From: Pseudoalteromonas rubra
GTDB lineage: Bacteria; Pseudomonadota; Gammaproteobacteria; Enterobacterales; Alteromonadaceae
Direction: 5' to 3'
Length of the DNA: 64,000 nt
NCBI RefSeq assembly: GCF_005887115.1
Contig: NZ_PNCJ01000015.1
Location: 62,001 to 126,000, forward strand
Part shown: positions 8,814 through 18,294 of the stretch, piece after piece
Position numbering within the stretch: position 1 is the stretch's first letter
Layout of the letters: each line of letters begins with the position of its first letter
Position numbers and translations under genes: made by a program
Notes under the pieces: model-generated
Told to the model about the DNA's origin: nothing
Seen by the model: only the letters and a program-made list of their open reading frames with translations
Database searches by the model: none

Positions 8814-10072
8814 TGGCTTGTTACTTCCTGTTGCTCAGTTGAAAGGGCTTTCTTTGTCCAGAATGTTTTAATAGTGTGGTTTTTCACAATAGGTTTCGCC
8901 CACCAGGCAATCCAGGCAATGTATCCAAGTGGCACTAACAGGACAAAGCATGCCAGCTGTAAAGAGCCACTCAACTGAGTCAAAATACCAATCAAGGGAG
9001 AAGCCAGCGCACCTCCCACAATCCCCGTGCAAAGCACGCCCGAAACAGTACCATGACCACTTGGCACAGAGTTTAATGCCAATGAGAACAACACTGACCA
9101 CATCACAGACAAAAAGAAGCCGGACAACGGAAATGCGAGCAAAGCGGACTGCGCAGTGCCTAACAAAGCCACAACCAGGCTCATCGTGGCGCCCAGGCAG
9201 AACAACATAAGCACTAATTTTGCATCAAGTAGTTTCAGTAGCAGTAAACCCAGCACGCACCCCAGCGTCAACATCATCCAGAAGTGGCTGATCACCTGCG
9301 CGCTCTGATCTGGCTCTATCTGATGATAGGTTTGCAAAAACACCGAAATAGAGTTGGCGATGCCCTGCTCCAATGCCACATACGCCACAATGGCAAAAAA
9401 GAACCGTACTACAACAGGGTCACGAAAATACACCATACAAGCCGTCACACTCAGCCTTTCCTCGTCACTGCGTTCAACCGCTTGTAACCTGACCAGACTA
9501 ATCCAGATCAACATCACCACACTTAACAGGGCAAACAACCAGTACATGCTGAGCCAGGGCATGGCCGTGGGGATCAAGCTGAAGTCAGCAGGAGACGCCT
9601 GTATGTGAGTGGCGAGTGTGACATATACCCAAGGCGACAAACTCGCCGCGGCACCAAACAGTAGCTGGGCCAGTACTGAGAACACGGCAAAATGCGCGCT
9701 GCCACCGCTGCGCCGGAGCAAGGGATTAATGGCAACCTGCAACATTGCCATCGCAGTCCCAATCAGAAATAGCGCCAACATAGCAACCAAGAATACCGGT
9801 GCTACAGCAAACAACAGCGCCCCGGAACCTGCCAGCACAAATGCTCCAAGCATAACGCGCTTTTCACCGAAGCGCTGAACCAGTAACCCAGCAGGAATGG
9901 ACATCACCCCGTAGGCAATGAAAAAAGCAAAGGGAAATAAACCAGCCAAAGTCAGACCAATATTGAAGCTACTTATCAGCTGGGGAAATATTGGACCGAG
10001 AATATTGGTGAAAAAGGACACCATAAAGAAGGTCACCAATACCAGAGCAACCACGACGTAATTGGGTTTCAT
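8810..10072 (-). CDS. nagP: MFS sugar transporter, likely GlcNAc permease NagP
   Basis: A 420-residue polytopic protein with about 12 hydrophobic segments, in the FucP-like sugar:proton symporter branch of the major facilitator superfamily. N-terminal features include FFTNILGPIFPQLISSF, and the conserved loop between helices 2 and 3 reads PAGLLVQRFGEKR. NagP is the name used in Alteromonadales for the GlcNAc permease of this family, and placement as the first gene before a kinase and hexosaminidase supports that role: inner-membrane uptake of GlcNAc freed by the hexosaminidase. The next gene upstream on this strand is a large TonB receptor, separated by a 586-nt gap. Confidence 0.8.
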   Translation of the reverse strand: MKPNYVVVALVLVTFFMVSFFTNILGPIFPQLISSFNIGLTLAGLFPFAFFIAYGVMSIPAGLLVQRFGEKRVMLGAFVLAGSGALLFAVAPVFLVAMLALFLIGTAMAMLQVAINPLLRRSGGSAHFAVFSVLAQLLFGAAASLSPWVYVTLATHIQASPADFSLIPTAMPWLSMYWLFALLSVVMLIWISLVRLQAVERSDEERLSVTACMVYFRDPVVVRFFFAIVAYVALEQGIANSISVFLQTYHQIEPDQSAQVISHFWMMLTLGCVLGLLLLKLLDAKLVLMLFCLGATMSLVVALLGTAQSALLAFPLSGFFLSVMWSVLFSLALNSVPSGHGTVSGVLCTGIVGGALASPLIGILTQLSGSLQLACFVLLVPLGYIAWIAWWAKPIVKNHTIKTFWTKKALSTEQQEVTSQ

Positions 10073-10658
10073 GTGTCTTACCTTATTATGAACAGAGAGA
10101 TAAAAAGGCGGTGACTAGTTTGGAATCAGTTTGTGGGCAGACAAACTCAATGATCCAAGGGGATCCTGTTAAGGATAGCCACCGCCTTAACCCGTTGGTA
10201 AGACTAGTGTGCCGCCATTGCCAGCGCTATAGCGGCACAATTCAAACAATTGCTAATACTTTTCTAGTGCGGTTGATGGCCTTCGATTATGCTAAAAACT
10301 GGATAACTATCAGTAAGCTTAGCTTCATCACCAGACAAACCGTTAGGACTCGTTAGATTGAAAAGAAAGACTAAAATATTATTCAACTTGCGGTATGAAT
10401 AAGTTAATAAATTCTATCAGCAAATTTATTTGAGGTGAGTGAAGCGCAGTATTGCCGCTAATCTCTCGTCAATACTGTTCAAGACTTGCTATTTTTTCAT
10501 TGGACAACGAAAGAGTACGGTAAGTTTCTGAGTTTAAAAATATGTTGAGTGAGAAAAAATCACAGCTGTATCTCCATTGAAACGCGTTCATAGCGCGGTT
10601 AATTTATACAGCCAGAAAAGAAAAGGCCTGAACTACCTACTTCAGGCCCTAGGGAGAA
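10073..10658. other. Intergenic region before nagP with inverted repeats
   Basis: A 586-nt gap without a convincing gene. It should hold the nagP promoter. Two inverted repeats are visible: AAGGCGGTG (10105-10113) with CACCGCCTT (10180-10188), and the 7-bp arms GTGCCGC/GCGGCAC near 10209-10238. The right part, 10380-10560, is AT-rich. The short open frames here show no protein-like features. Confidence 0.5.
10625..10648 (-). terminator. Terminator of the TonB receptor gene
   Basis: An 8-bp stem (GGCCTGAA/TTCAGGCC) with an 8-nt loop lies 10 nt after the stop codon of the receptor gene read on the minus strand. It is followed on that strand by a T-rich tract. Confidence 0.8.
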
Positions 10659-13631
10659 TTACCAGCGACCGCGTACACCCAGTGTCAGACGACGCTCGTA
10701 GACGTTTTGTGAAATACGGTTATTCTTCCACTGTGCATAGTTGGATTCGTATTCCTCTGTCAGGTTACTGCCCGACATATAAACCGTCAGATAATCAGTC
10801 ACATCATAGCTGGCCGAAACATCAATATAGGTAGTTGGCTCAGTCCAGATGGCAGTATCGCCCATACCGCCTGTGGTGGTGACCTGAGCCAAGCGCTTAG
10901 AGCGATGGTTTGCGGCTAAACGGAACTGGAAGCCGTCTTTTTCATACCACAGTACCGCATTAGATGATTCTTTAGAGTTATCTTCTAGTGGCAATGCCTC
11001 GCCGTAGAAATCCACCCGGCCACTTTCACTGTCAGAGTAGGTGTAGTTGAATGCCGCACCGAACCCGCTCCAAAACCCTGGCAGGAAGTCAAATGCTTGC
11101 TGATACGTGAATTCAGCACCATTCATCGTACCCCCCTGGCCATTTACCTGACCGGTTACACTCACTTCACGACGTACCACACCATCCGCATCGGCCAATG
11201 GCATTGTCCAGGTGCTGGTTTCAATGAAGGATTTCAGCTGAATGTTGAATACACCAACGCTCACCAAAGCACTTGGAGAGAAGTACCACTCCAATGCCAC
11301 ATCGGTGTTGGTTGCACGCCAGGGTTCAAGCTCCGGGTTACCCTGCATGGTCGCGTTCGTCGCAATCAGCAGATCTGGCGAGATACCTTCACGCGCAGCC
11401 AGATCATCACCAGCACGCGAGCGACTAACCTGTAATCCACCTGCAATTGCGCTTAGATCGAGGCGTGTCATGGTTTTGCCCCAGGCAGAGCGGAAGATCA
11501 CATCATCACTCAGGTTCACCGCCAGGTTTAATGACGGCAGGAAGTCGCTGAACGACTTGCTGGTATTAATATCACCAGCATCTGCAGCCACAGAGCCCGG
11601 ACAGTTTACACAAATTGAGTCACCAATCACGTTTTGCAGTATGTCCAGATCCGTTTTAATGTACTGGAAGCCCACGTTCGCGGTATAAAGATCACTGGAG
11701 AAATCAGCACGCCAGTAGAGTGTTTGTGTCTCTTCTTCAACTTCATAAGTACTGCCGGGTACGCCGCCTTTCTTGTTACCCGGATAAAGTTGATTCTGGA
11801 AAGCAAACGGGTCATCCAGCTGGCGCGGATCAATGAAGAAATAGCTGCCACCATTGACCGGACCAAAGTCAGAGACCTGCTGGATCCAGCTATCAGGCAG
11901 TTTATCGAACGTATAAGGAGTGTCATAACCCATAGTAAGATCACCATCAGATGCACTTGGCACACCACCGCTACCATCAGTATCAAATGCCGCCAAGCCC
12001 TGATCTTTCCACATAACATCTACGCTGCCTTCACCAACCGGGTTACTGAATGGAGCCAGTAACACATACTGCTCACGTGTGACATCACGATTACCCAAGC
12101 GAGCACCAAAACTCATTTTAGTCAATGAGCCCAAATCATCGAACAAGTACTCACCATCCAGGCGAACAATATCCAGGCTAGCATCTTCATTGAAGTTGTT
12201 TTCGGAGTAAGTCGATACCACAGAGTAGCGATTCATATTAGAGCCAAATACTTCGCCCTGTAGTTCACTGGGTGGAACCAGTACCGGATGATCACCCTGA
12301 TAATTCAGTATGACTGGTACAGTGCCCGGACCGTACCCCCCCGGGTTTACGGCAATCGGGCCGTTACCTTCATTACGACGCAGATTATGCGCCAAACCAC
12401 TGGTCATATAGCCCTGTGCAACGTTTTCAGTGTGCATGCGCTCTGCGTCCGCGGTAATAACACGCATCTTACCCGAAAAGTTCCCATCGCCTTTGTAAGT
12501 CAGTTCGAAATTGTAATTGGTAGATTCACGCTCGTTGGTATGACTTTCTGAATGCGCAACTACGCGCGGTGCATGCAGGGTAATGTCCTGAGCCGTATAC
12601 AAATTGTATCCGCCATCTGTTTTGCCTCTATTGATAGCATCATGCTGCTCTTGCCAATCCCAGTGACCACCCCAGGCATTATCGGCCATCAAACCACGCT
12701 GACGGTCTGCATCATCCATTTTGGTATAAAAAACGTCTGCGCTCAGTTCAAAGTTGTTACTGAGCTGCGCCTGGAAACTCAAACTGCCACCGGTGCGCTC
12801 ACGCTCAGTAAACCTGTTAACCATCCCGTAACTCACATAAGTGAATTCTGCATCATCGGTATCCCCGTCACCATTGATATCACCTGCAGGACAATACCAA
12901 CAACCGCCGTCCTCTTGCGGCGCATAACCCCAGCCGTGGTTGGTCGAACCAAAACGGTAGTTCGCCAGATTCACTTCGTCTCTGGTCAGGGTCGCCAGCA
13001 CCGCAAAACGATCTGCGTTATAGCCCGCTGCAATCATCGCTTTAGGGTCAGTTTCTTTTGAATAAGAGCCCCGAGATGCTTCAATCAATGCCGCACCGCT
13101 AAACCCTTGCTCCAAATCAAATGGCTTGCGGGTCTTGAGATCAACCGTACCAGAAATCCCCCCTGCGAGTGTATCTGCTGTAGGCGATTTCATTACATCC
13201 ATTGCACCGACAAGGCTGGATGGAATATCCGTAAAGTCAGGCTGAACTGTGGTCAGTGAGCCTGCACTTAGAAATTGCTCGCCATTAAGTAACGTTGTAA
13301 CCTGTGGCATACCGCGGACATTAATTGTCGAACCTTCACCAGCACTACGGCGGATCTGAATACCCGGTACCCGTTGTAGTGAATCTGCAATGGTGACGTC
13401 GGGAAGCTTACCAATGTCTTCCGCTGTGATAGAGTCGACTACTCCATCGGCAAAGCGTTTTGTGTTCAGGCTTTTTTCTGTCGAAGCGCGGATCCCCCGT
13501 ACTTCAATGACTTCGACAGACTCCTCTTGCTCAGCCTGGGCCGGCATGACAAAAGCGGTGCTCGAAATCACTGCGGCGGTTACCGCAAATGAAATGCGAG
13601 ACAATCTGAATGCTGCATTACAATGTTTCAT
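10659..13631 (-). CDS. TonB-dependent receptor, probably for chitin oligosaccharides
   Basis: A 990-residue outer-membrane receptor. The signal peptide ends near residue 33 (PAQA). The plug domain, about residues 45-175, shows IGKLPDVTIADSLQRVPGIQI, GEGSTINVRGMPQV and GGISGTVDLKTRKPF. The rest is a 22-strand barrel ending in a terminal aromatic (VRGRW). Such large receptors with a GKLPD-type plug are typical sugar-oligomer importers of Alteromonadales. Placement beside nagP-nagK-hexosaminidase and an AraC regulator suggests chitooligosaccharides as substrate; this is inference. A palindrome at 13761-13778 upstream could be its operator. Length is at the long end for TonB receptors because of extended surface loops. 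Confidence 0.88.
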   Translation of the reverse strand: MKHCNAAFRLSRISFAVTAAVISSTAFVMPAQAEQEESVEVIEVRGIRASTEKSLNTKRFADGVVDSITAEDIGKLPDVTIADSLQRVPGIQIRRSAGEGSTINVRGMPQVTTLLNGEQFLSAGSLTTVQPDFTDIPSSLVGAMDVMKSPTADTLAGGISGTVDLKTRKPFDLEQGFSGAALIEASRGSYSKETDPKAMIAAGYNADRFAVLATLTRDEVNLANYRFGSTNHGWGYAPQEDGGCWYCPAGDINGDGDTDDAEFTYVSYGMVNRFTERERTGGSLSFQAQLSNNFELSADVFYTKMDDADRQRGLMADNAWGGHWDWQEQHDAINRGKTDGGYNLYTAQDITLHAPRVVAHSESHTNERESTNYNFELTYKGDGNFSGKMRVITADAERMHTENVAQGYMTSGLAHNLRRNEGNGPIAVNPGGYGPGTVPVILNYQGDHPVLVPPSELQGEVFGSNMNRYSVVSTYSENNFNEDASLDIVRLDGEYLFDDLGSLTKMSFGARLGNRDVTREQYVLLAPFSNPVGEGSVDVMWKDQGLAAFDTDGSGGVPSASDGDLTMGYDTPYTFDKLPDSWIQQVSDFGPVNGGSYFFIDPRQLDDPFAFQNQLYPGNKKGGVPGSTYEVEEETQTLYWRADFSSDLYTANVGFQYIKTDLDILQNVIGDSICVNCPGSVAADAGDINTSKSFSDFLPSLNLAVNLSDDVIFRSAWGKTMTRLDLSAIAGGLQVSRSRAGDDLAAREGISPDLLIATNATMQGNPELEPWRATNTDVALEWYFSPSALVSVGVFNIQLKSFIETSTWTMPLADADGVVRREVSVTGQVNGQGGTMNGAEFTYQQAFDFLPGFWSGFGAAFNYTYSDSESGRVDFYGEALPLEDNSKESSNAVLWYEKDGFQFRLAANHRSKRLAQVTTTGGMGDTAIWTEPTTYIDVSASYDVTDYLTVYMSGSNLTEEYESNYAQWKNNRISQNVYERRLTLGVRGRW

Positions 13632-14008
13632 CTCTTTCCTCTTATTCTATATTCTTAAGATGTACGTCTGACGAAATAATCACCAGGCACTTTCCCTATT
13701 TGAACAGGCTTGCAACTTATAAGTTTGCATTTTCAAACTCATATCGGTACAAACCTATCAAATAACAGCGCTGTCATTTTACTCTGTAGTACTTAGTGAC
13801 GAACTAGGTACATGCATTATGCATTCTTTTCTTAACCATTGTTAAAAAAATGTACCCTTTTAAATATAATGCATAGAATAGTATTGCAAGATAAGTGAAA
13901 TGCATCACCATTTAGAGACCAAGGCTTGAATATAACTAGATAGAGCAAACAATGACGTAAAAATACGTCTGTATAGCCATTAGCCGATTTTTGTATAGGA
14001 GCAATGCC
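13632..14008. promoter_or_regulatory. Divergent promoter region between TonB receptor and AraC gene
   Basis: A 377-nt region between divergent starts. It carries the palindrome at 13761-13778 (separate entry). At 13813-13905 it has several TGCAT repeats: an ATGCATTATGCAT cluster near 13813-13825, then TAATGCATAG near 13868 and AATGCATCAC near 13897. These may be binding sites for the AraC protein; that is a guess from position and repetition. Confidence 0.45.
13761..13778. promoter_or_regulatory. NagR-type operator-like palindrome
   Basis: AATAACAGCGCTGTCATT is an 18-bp inverted repeat with one mismatched pair, centred between 13769 and 13770, about 130 nt upstream of the TonB receptor start. 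It resembles the ACA-nCG-nTGT palindromes that I recall for LacI-type NagR regulators of GlcNAc use in Alteromonadales. No nagR gene is in the window, so the assignment is inferred. Confidence 0.5.
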
Positions 14009-14875
14009 ATGAAAGCGATGTGTGAAAAAGTCATCCCGTCTCATAATTGTTCATGGCGATACTGTCTGTATCAGCTAGAAGAAATCCCTTTTAACTGGCA
14101 CTATCACCCTGAATATGAAATTTGCCTGACGTTAAATAGCCAGGGAATGTGCCACATTGGCGATCACATTGCATCATATGGAGATTACGACCTGGTGTTA
14201 ATGGGCCCGGAACTACCACACACCTGGCAGTCCCGTGACAATACAGATGGCAGCAAACATATTGTGCATGTTGCGCAAATTCCGGCTCCCTGGTTACAGC
14301 AACAGCTGCAACAAAATCCTGAACTTCAGGGGTTACACACCTTGCTGGACCACGCCAAATGTGGTTTAAGTTTTGACACAGACACAGCAAAAAAAAGTGA
14401 AAAGCTGTTTCGGAAAATGCAAAATGCCACTCCACTGGAGCGCTATATTTTACTCTTTCAACTTCTTAATCTGATGGCGGGCAGTGAATATCACACCCTT
14501 TCAACTATGGAATTCAGCTTTGCCAAACAGCTGGACCCCGCCAAAGATAAGTTTGACCATGTGATCAATTATATCTACGACAATTACACCGAACCTCTAA
14601 GTGCTGAGCTGCTGGCCAGACAAGCTCATATGAGCACTAACCACTTTCACCGCTTCTTTAAAAAGCGTACGGAATGTACGGTTACTGAGTTTATTAACCA
14701 GCTAAGAATTGCCAAGGCCTGTAAATTGCTGCTTAAAACCAAAGCCCCTATCACGGTTATCAGTGATCAGTGCGGGTTTAATAATTTGTCTAATTTTAAC
14801 CGTCGCTTTTTGGCAATCAAGCAATGCACACCCAGCCAGTTTCGTGCCAGAGTGCAGCAAAAAGCGCTGATCTAA
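14009..14875 (+). CDS. AraC-family transcriptional regulator
   Basis: A 288-residue regulator. An N-terminal cupin-type sensing domain (HYHPEYEICLTL, then GDYDLVLMGPELPHTW) is followed by a C-terminal double helix-turn-helix (about residues 190-285: LSAELLARQAHMSTNHFHRFFKK and ISDQCGFNNLSNFNRRF). I place the start at ATG 14009 because AGGAG (13997-14001) lies 7 nt before it; an earlier TTG at 13991 is in frame but has no site. It is divergent from the large TonB receptor and may regulate it, sensing a sugar or derivative. The cupin histidines are consistent with small-molecule binding. The effector is unknown. Confidence 0.88.
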   Translation: MKAMCEKVIPSHNCSWRYCLYQLEEIPFNWHYHPEYEICLTLNSQGMCHIGDHIASYGDYDLVLMGPELPHTWQSRDNTDGSKHIVHVAQIPAPWLQQQLQQNPELQGLHTLLDHAKCGLSFDTDTAKKSEKLFRKMQNATPLERYILLFQLLNLMAGSEYHTLSTMEFSFAKQLDPAKDKFDHVINYIYDNYTEPLSAELLARQAHMSTNHFHRFFKKRTECTVTEFINQLRIAKACKLLLKTKAPITVISDQCGFNNLSNFNRRFLAIKQCTPSQFRARVQQKALI

Positions 14876-14948
14876 AAACGGTTCAGGCTAAGGTAAGTTT
14901 GTGTTTATATGATGAGCGCGAGCTAATAAAAATAACAAGGATATACCT

Positions 14949-15737
14949 ATGCCACTTCTCTCGTCTATTTCACTTTCCCCTCTGGTAATGGCGAGTGTCA
15001 TTACTACCAAGGCAACACTGCCGGCTTGTCAGGATGGGCAGCCCTGTACAATGGCAGTTTATAGCGAGCACAGCCAACAATGGCAATTTGTTAACAAAAC
15101 GCGTGCAACTCAGGCCTATACACCCTTTTCTACCTACAAGATCCCCAATACCCTGATCTTGTTGGACACGGATACCATCAAGCCCGGCCAAGGCTACCAG
15201 ATAGACCATGCCAGGTATCCAGCCAAGTCATGGTGGTTTGATGCCTGGCGCAAAGAGTCGATCACACCTGAAGACGCATTTAAATACTCAGCATTACCCT
15301 TATACCAAACCTGGACAAACTTGCTTAGCAAACCGCTGATGCAAAGGTACTTGAATGACTTTAATTATGGTAACCGTGATATCAGTGGTCCACACGATAA
15401 GTTCTGGCTGAACAGCAGTATAAAACTCAGTGCTGTCGAACAAGTCGAGTTTTTACGTCGATTGCAGTCGCATGCTTTCAAACTAAAACCCACTACCTAT
15501 GAAGCATTTAATAAGATTTTCCTGCAAGAGCAAACCGAAGACACAAAACTTTTTGCCAAAACGGGGACCGGCCCTGTCGCAAAGGGCAAATACCTGGGTT
15601 GGTATGTTGGCATGGTTGAAAACGCTCAGGGGCGTCATTACTTTGCTTTCAATATGGATGCTAGAACTTTTAAAGAAATGGCAGCAACGCGAGTCGAAAT
15701 TGCTAAAGCGACACTGCACGAGATGAAGATATTGTGA
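14949..15737 (+). CDS. Class D beta-lactamase (OXA-type)
   Basis: A 262-residue serine beta-lactamase of class D. The active-site motifs are in order: Ser-Thr-Tyr-Lys in PFSTYKIPNTLI, the FWLNSSIKLSAVEQVEFL segment that is highly typical of OXA enzymes, YGN in FNYGNRD, and KTG in FAKTGTGP. The second motif, normally S-x-V, reads SAL (KYSALPLYQ), an unusual change next to the active site. The enzyme should act in the periplasm, yet the N-terminus has no basic residues before its hydrophobic stretch. No alternative upstream start exists because an in-frame stop lies at 14913-14915. There are no mobile-element signs around it, so it is likely an intrinsic gene. Substrate range cannot be read. 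Confidence 0.88.
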   Translation: MPLLSSISLSPLVMASVITTKATLPACQDGQPCTMAVYSEHSQQWQFVNKTRATQAYTPFSTYKIPNTLILLDTDTIKPGQGYQIDHARYPAKSWWFDAWRKESITPEDAFKYSALPLYQTWTNLLSKPLMQRYLNDFNYGNRDISGPHDKFWLNSSIKLSAVEQVEFLRRLQSHAFKLKPTTYEAFNKIFLQEQTEDTKLFAKTGTGPVAKGKYLGWYVGMVENAQGRHYFAFNMDARTFKEMAATRVEIAKATLHEMKIL

Positions 15738-15741
15738 GCCC

Positions 15742-15774
15742 GCCGTGGCGTGTGATACTTGCACACACCACGGC
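15742..15774. terminator. Hairpin between convergent genes
   Basis: A GC-rich hairpin, GCCGTGG (15742-15748) with CCACGGC (15768-15774), extended by TGTG/CACA inside. It lies just after the beta-lactamase stop and before the end of the convergent permease gene. There is no T run on either side, so it may be a weak or bidirectional terminator. Confidence 0.55.
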
Positions 15775-15792
15775 ATCTCGACATCGGGACAA

Positions 15793-18294
15793 TTAGGCCA
15801 CTTTACGTAGTAATCCCTGGGTATTTTGCCGCATTGTGTGTGCCACCATAAAATACCCTATCAGTGCCACGAAAGATGCGCCGGACAGCGGCCCTAAAAG
15901 CCAAACGTATGGATGCAGACGACCCTCAACATCAAACAATTGCTGCTGAATGACCAATAGCGTGATATCACTCACCAGTGCTGCCACAAAGCCTGCAAGT
16001 GCCCCCAATAGTAAAAACTCATAGAGCGTCGCAAGTTTAATCAGTCTTCCTCTGGCCCCCAGGGTACGAAGAATAACCACCTCCTGCATACGCTCCGCAA
16101 GACTGGCTTGTACCTGAGAGATAAGGACCAGCGCACCGCTGATCAATACAATAGATAACACAAACCCAATTGCCAGCGATACCTGAGCTATCATCGACTG
16201 CACCTGAGCGATGTTATTTTTGATATCAATCATACTCACGGTGGGGTACTGCAATAACATCCGGCTGATCGGACGTACATGGTTTTCTTCCAGTTTAGCC
16301 GCAGTGAAGTAAGTCACCGGTAGTCGTTCAGCCATTGCCGAGTTAAAGATCATCACGAAGTTTGGCTTAAGTGTTCCCCAATCAACGCTTCGAATGCTGG
16401 TTACTTTCGCTTCGAATGTCTGGGTGTTCACCAGGAAAGTTAGCGTGTCTCCTAACTCGATGCCGACCCGCTCTGCCGTCCCTTCAAATACTGACACCTG
16501 CAATTCATCGGTTTGCTCAAACCACTGGCCTTCCAGTATCTCGTTACCATCTGGCAGCGTGTCCGTCCAGGTCAGGTTGAGCTCACGACCAACACCGCTT
16601 CGCGCATCGTCTTGCTCCTGTTCTCCTTCTTGCTTGGATACCCGACGTGCGAATGCCTCTCCATTTAAAGCATTCACCCGACCCCGAAAGACCGGATAAA
16701 ACGCTTCATGGTGGATATTCTGCTCAGCAAAGAACTGCTTAAACTGGTCAACATCGCGCTCACCAATATTGATCATAAAAGCATTGGGTGCATCCTCGGG
16801 GACCTGCATCTGCCAGTCAGAGATCATGTCGTTTTTCAGCACAAACAGGAACAACATCAGTTTGATAGCCAGAGCAAAACTAATCAATTGCACAGCATTC
16901 GCGTTAGCACGCTTTTGCAAGGTCGCGATGGCCAGAGACCAGCTGTTTCCGGGACTCAGGCCAAGTTTGCGACCCGCACTGAAAAACAATCGAGACAAAC
17001 CAAACAACACGGCCATCAGAGTCGCGGTGCCAGCAAACAACAGCAGAGTGGTTTTAATATCACCACTGAATAGCCACATCAACATGAATATGGTGCCGAC
17101 CGACACAGCCATATGTATACGGCTTACGGCCAGTTTGTCACCCAGACTTCTTCTGAGTACTCGCAAAGGAGGAATGTCGAACAGGTCCAACAGCGGTTTA
17201 AGCGAAAACATGAGTGCACACACCACCCCGATGGCAATCGACAAAAGCCACGGACGAGGTCCGGCAGGCGGTAACTCGTTAGCAACAAAGCGTGTCAGAT
17301 AGTCAACGGCAACCTCCTGTAAACCATAGCCAATTGCCAATCCAATGAACAGAGAGCTTAACGTTACCAGCGACAAGTGCATCAAAAATATCCGTTTTAT
17401 CGTGTCACGGCTGCCTCCTAAGGTTTTCATCATAGCAACCGGATCATACTGGCGTTCACAGTAGCGTTTGGCAGATACAGCCATTGCAACCGCAGCCAGC
17501 ATAATGCCGAATAAACCCGCCAGCAGTAAAAACCGTTCAGAGCGTTCCAGGTTTTCACCCAAAGGTGATTGCCGGTCTTTGATGCCCTGCCAGTTCTGGT
17601 TTTCTCTTAATTGAGGTTTAAGCCAGGCATAGTAATCTTTCAGGATCTGCTCATCGCCAGCAAACAACAAACGATAAAAAACATCACTACCGGGCTGCAC
17701 GGCTTGCGTGGTTGGTATATCAGCAATATTCAGCAACACTCGTTTATTACCAGCCAAAGAGAAAAAGGCAGAATCTGGCTCCTGTACCAGCACTTTAGAG
17801 ACAGTAAACATGCCCGCACCAATTTCTACCTTATCGCCCACCTTAAGGCCAAGCGTATAAAACAAACCTTCACTGAGCCAGGCTTCTCCTTTAGCGGGCG
17901 CCGCAGCAATGTCGTATTGTTCCCCTTCCAATGTATCTCTGAGTGTGATCTTACCGCGCAGCGGGTGGCTATTGCTCACTGCTTTAATCGACCCAAGCAC
18001 CAACTCATCATCTACGAAGAGCATGGAGTCAAAAAATATATTTTGTGCCGTTTCGAGCCCAAAGTCTTGCGCGACTTTGAGGTAGCGCTCGTCTAACTCA
18101 TGATTACTGGCCAAGCGACGATCTGCGGCAATGAAGTCGGCAGATTTCTGTTCAATATTGAGCCGGATCCGCTCTGTGACTGAGCTTAAGCTGAAGACGG
18201 TCAGTACCGCCAAAGCAATGGCGGCAAAAATGATGGTCAGTTCACCACGGCGCAACTCACGAAAAAATAATCTCAGCGCCAGTTTAGCCCACAT
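15793..18294 (-). CDS. ybbP: ABC transporter permease, YbbP/FtsX type
   Basis: An 833-residue permease with the duplicated FtsX architecture: transmembrane segments near residue 15-35, clusters around 255-410 and 420-500, and a final cluster at about 700-820, with large periplasmic loops between. LLLAGLFGIMLAAVAMAV and LISGALVLISQVQASLAERMQEVVILRTLGA are characteristic of this family. It overlaps the upstream ATPase gene by 11 bp. In E. coli the pair ybbA-ybbP is also divergent from tesA, exactly as here, so the symbol is supported by synteny. It is a type VII-like mechanotransmission ABC system. Its substrate is not known for certain, with export or release of lipids or lipoproteins often suggested. 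Confidence 0.85.
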   Translation of the reverse strand: MWAKLALRLFFRELRRGELTIIFAAIALAVLTVFSLSSVTERIRLNIEQKSADFIAADRRLASNHELDERYLKVAQDFGLETAQNIFFDSMLFVDDELVLGSIKAVSNSHPLRGKITLRDTLEGEQYDIAAAPAKGEAWLSEGLFYTLGLKVGDKVEIGAGMFTVSKVLVQEPDSAFFSLAGNKRVLLNIADIPTTQAVQPGSDVFYRLLFAGDEQILKDYYAWLKPQLRENQNWQGIKDRQSPLGENLERSERFLLLAGLFGIMLAAVAMAVSAKRYCERQYDPVAMMKTLGGSRDTIKRIFLMHLSLVTLSSLFIGLAIGYGLQEVAVDYLTRFVANELPPAGPRPWLLSIAIGVVCALMFSLKPLLDLFDIPPLRVLRRSLGDKLAVSRIHMAVSVGTIFMLMWLFSGDIKTTLLLFAGTATLMAVLFGLSRLFFSAGRKLGLSPGNSWSLAIATLQKRANANAVQLISFALAIKLMLFLFVLKNDMISDWQMQVPEDAPNAFMINIGERDVDQFKQFFAEQNIHHEAFYPVFRGRVNALNGEAFARRVSKQEGEQEQDDARSGVGRELNLTWTDTLPDGNEILEGQWFEQTDELQVSVFEGTAERVGIELGDTLTFLVNTQTFEAKVTSIRSVDWGTLKPNFVMIFNSAMAERLPVTYFTAAKLEENHVRPISRMLLQYPTVSMIDIKNNIAQVQSMIAQVSLAIGFVLSIVLISGALVLISQVQASLAERMQEVVILRTLGARGRLIKLATLYEFLLLGALAGFVAALVSDITLLVIQQQLFDVEGRLHPYVWLLGPLSGASFVALIGYFMVAHTMRQNTQGLLRKVA

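Noticed and set aside
10577..10834. Plus-strand frame at the end of the TonB receptor gene
   Set aside because: It runs through the terminator hairpin and antisense to the receptor, a shadow of the real gene.
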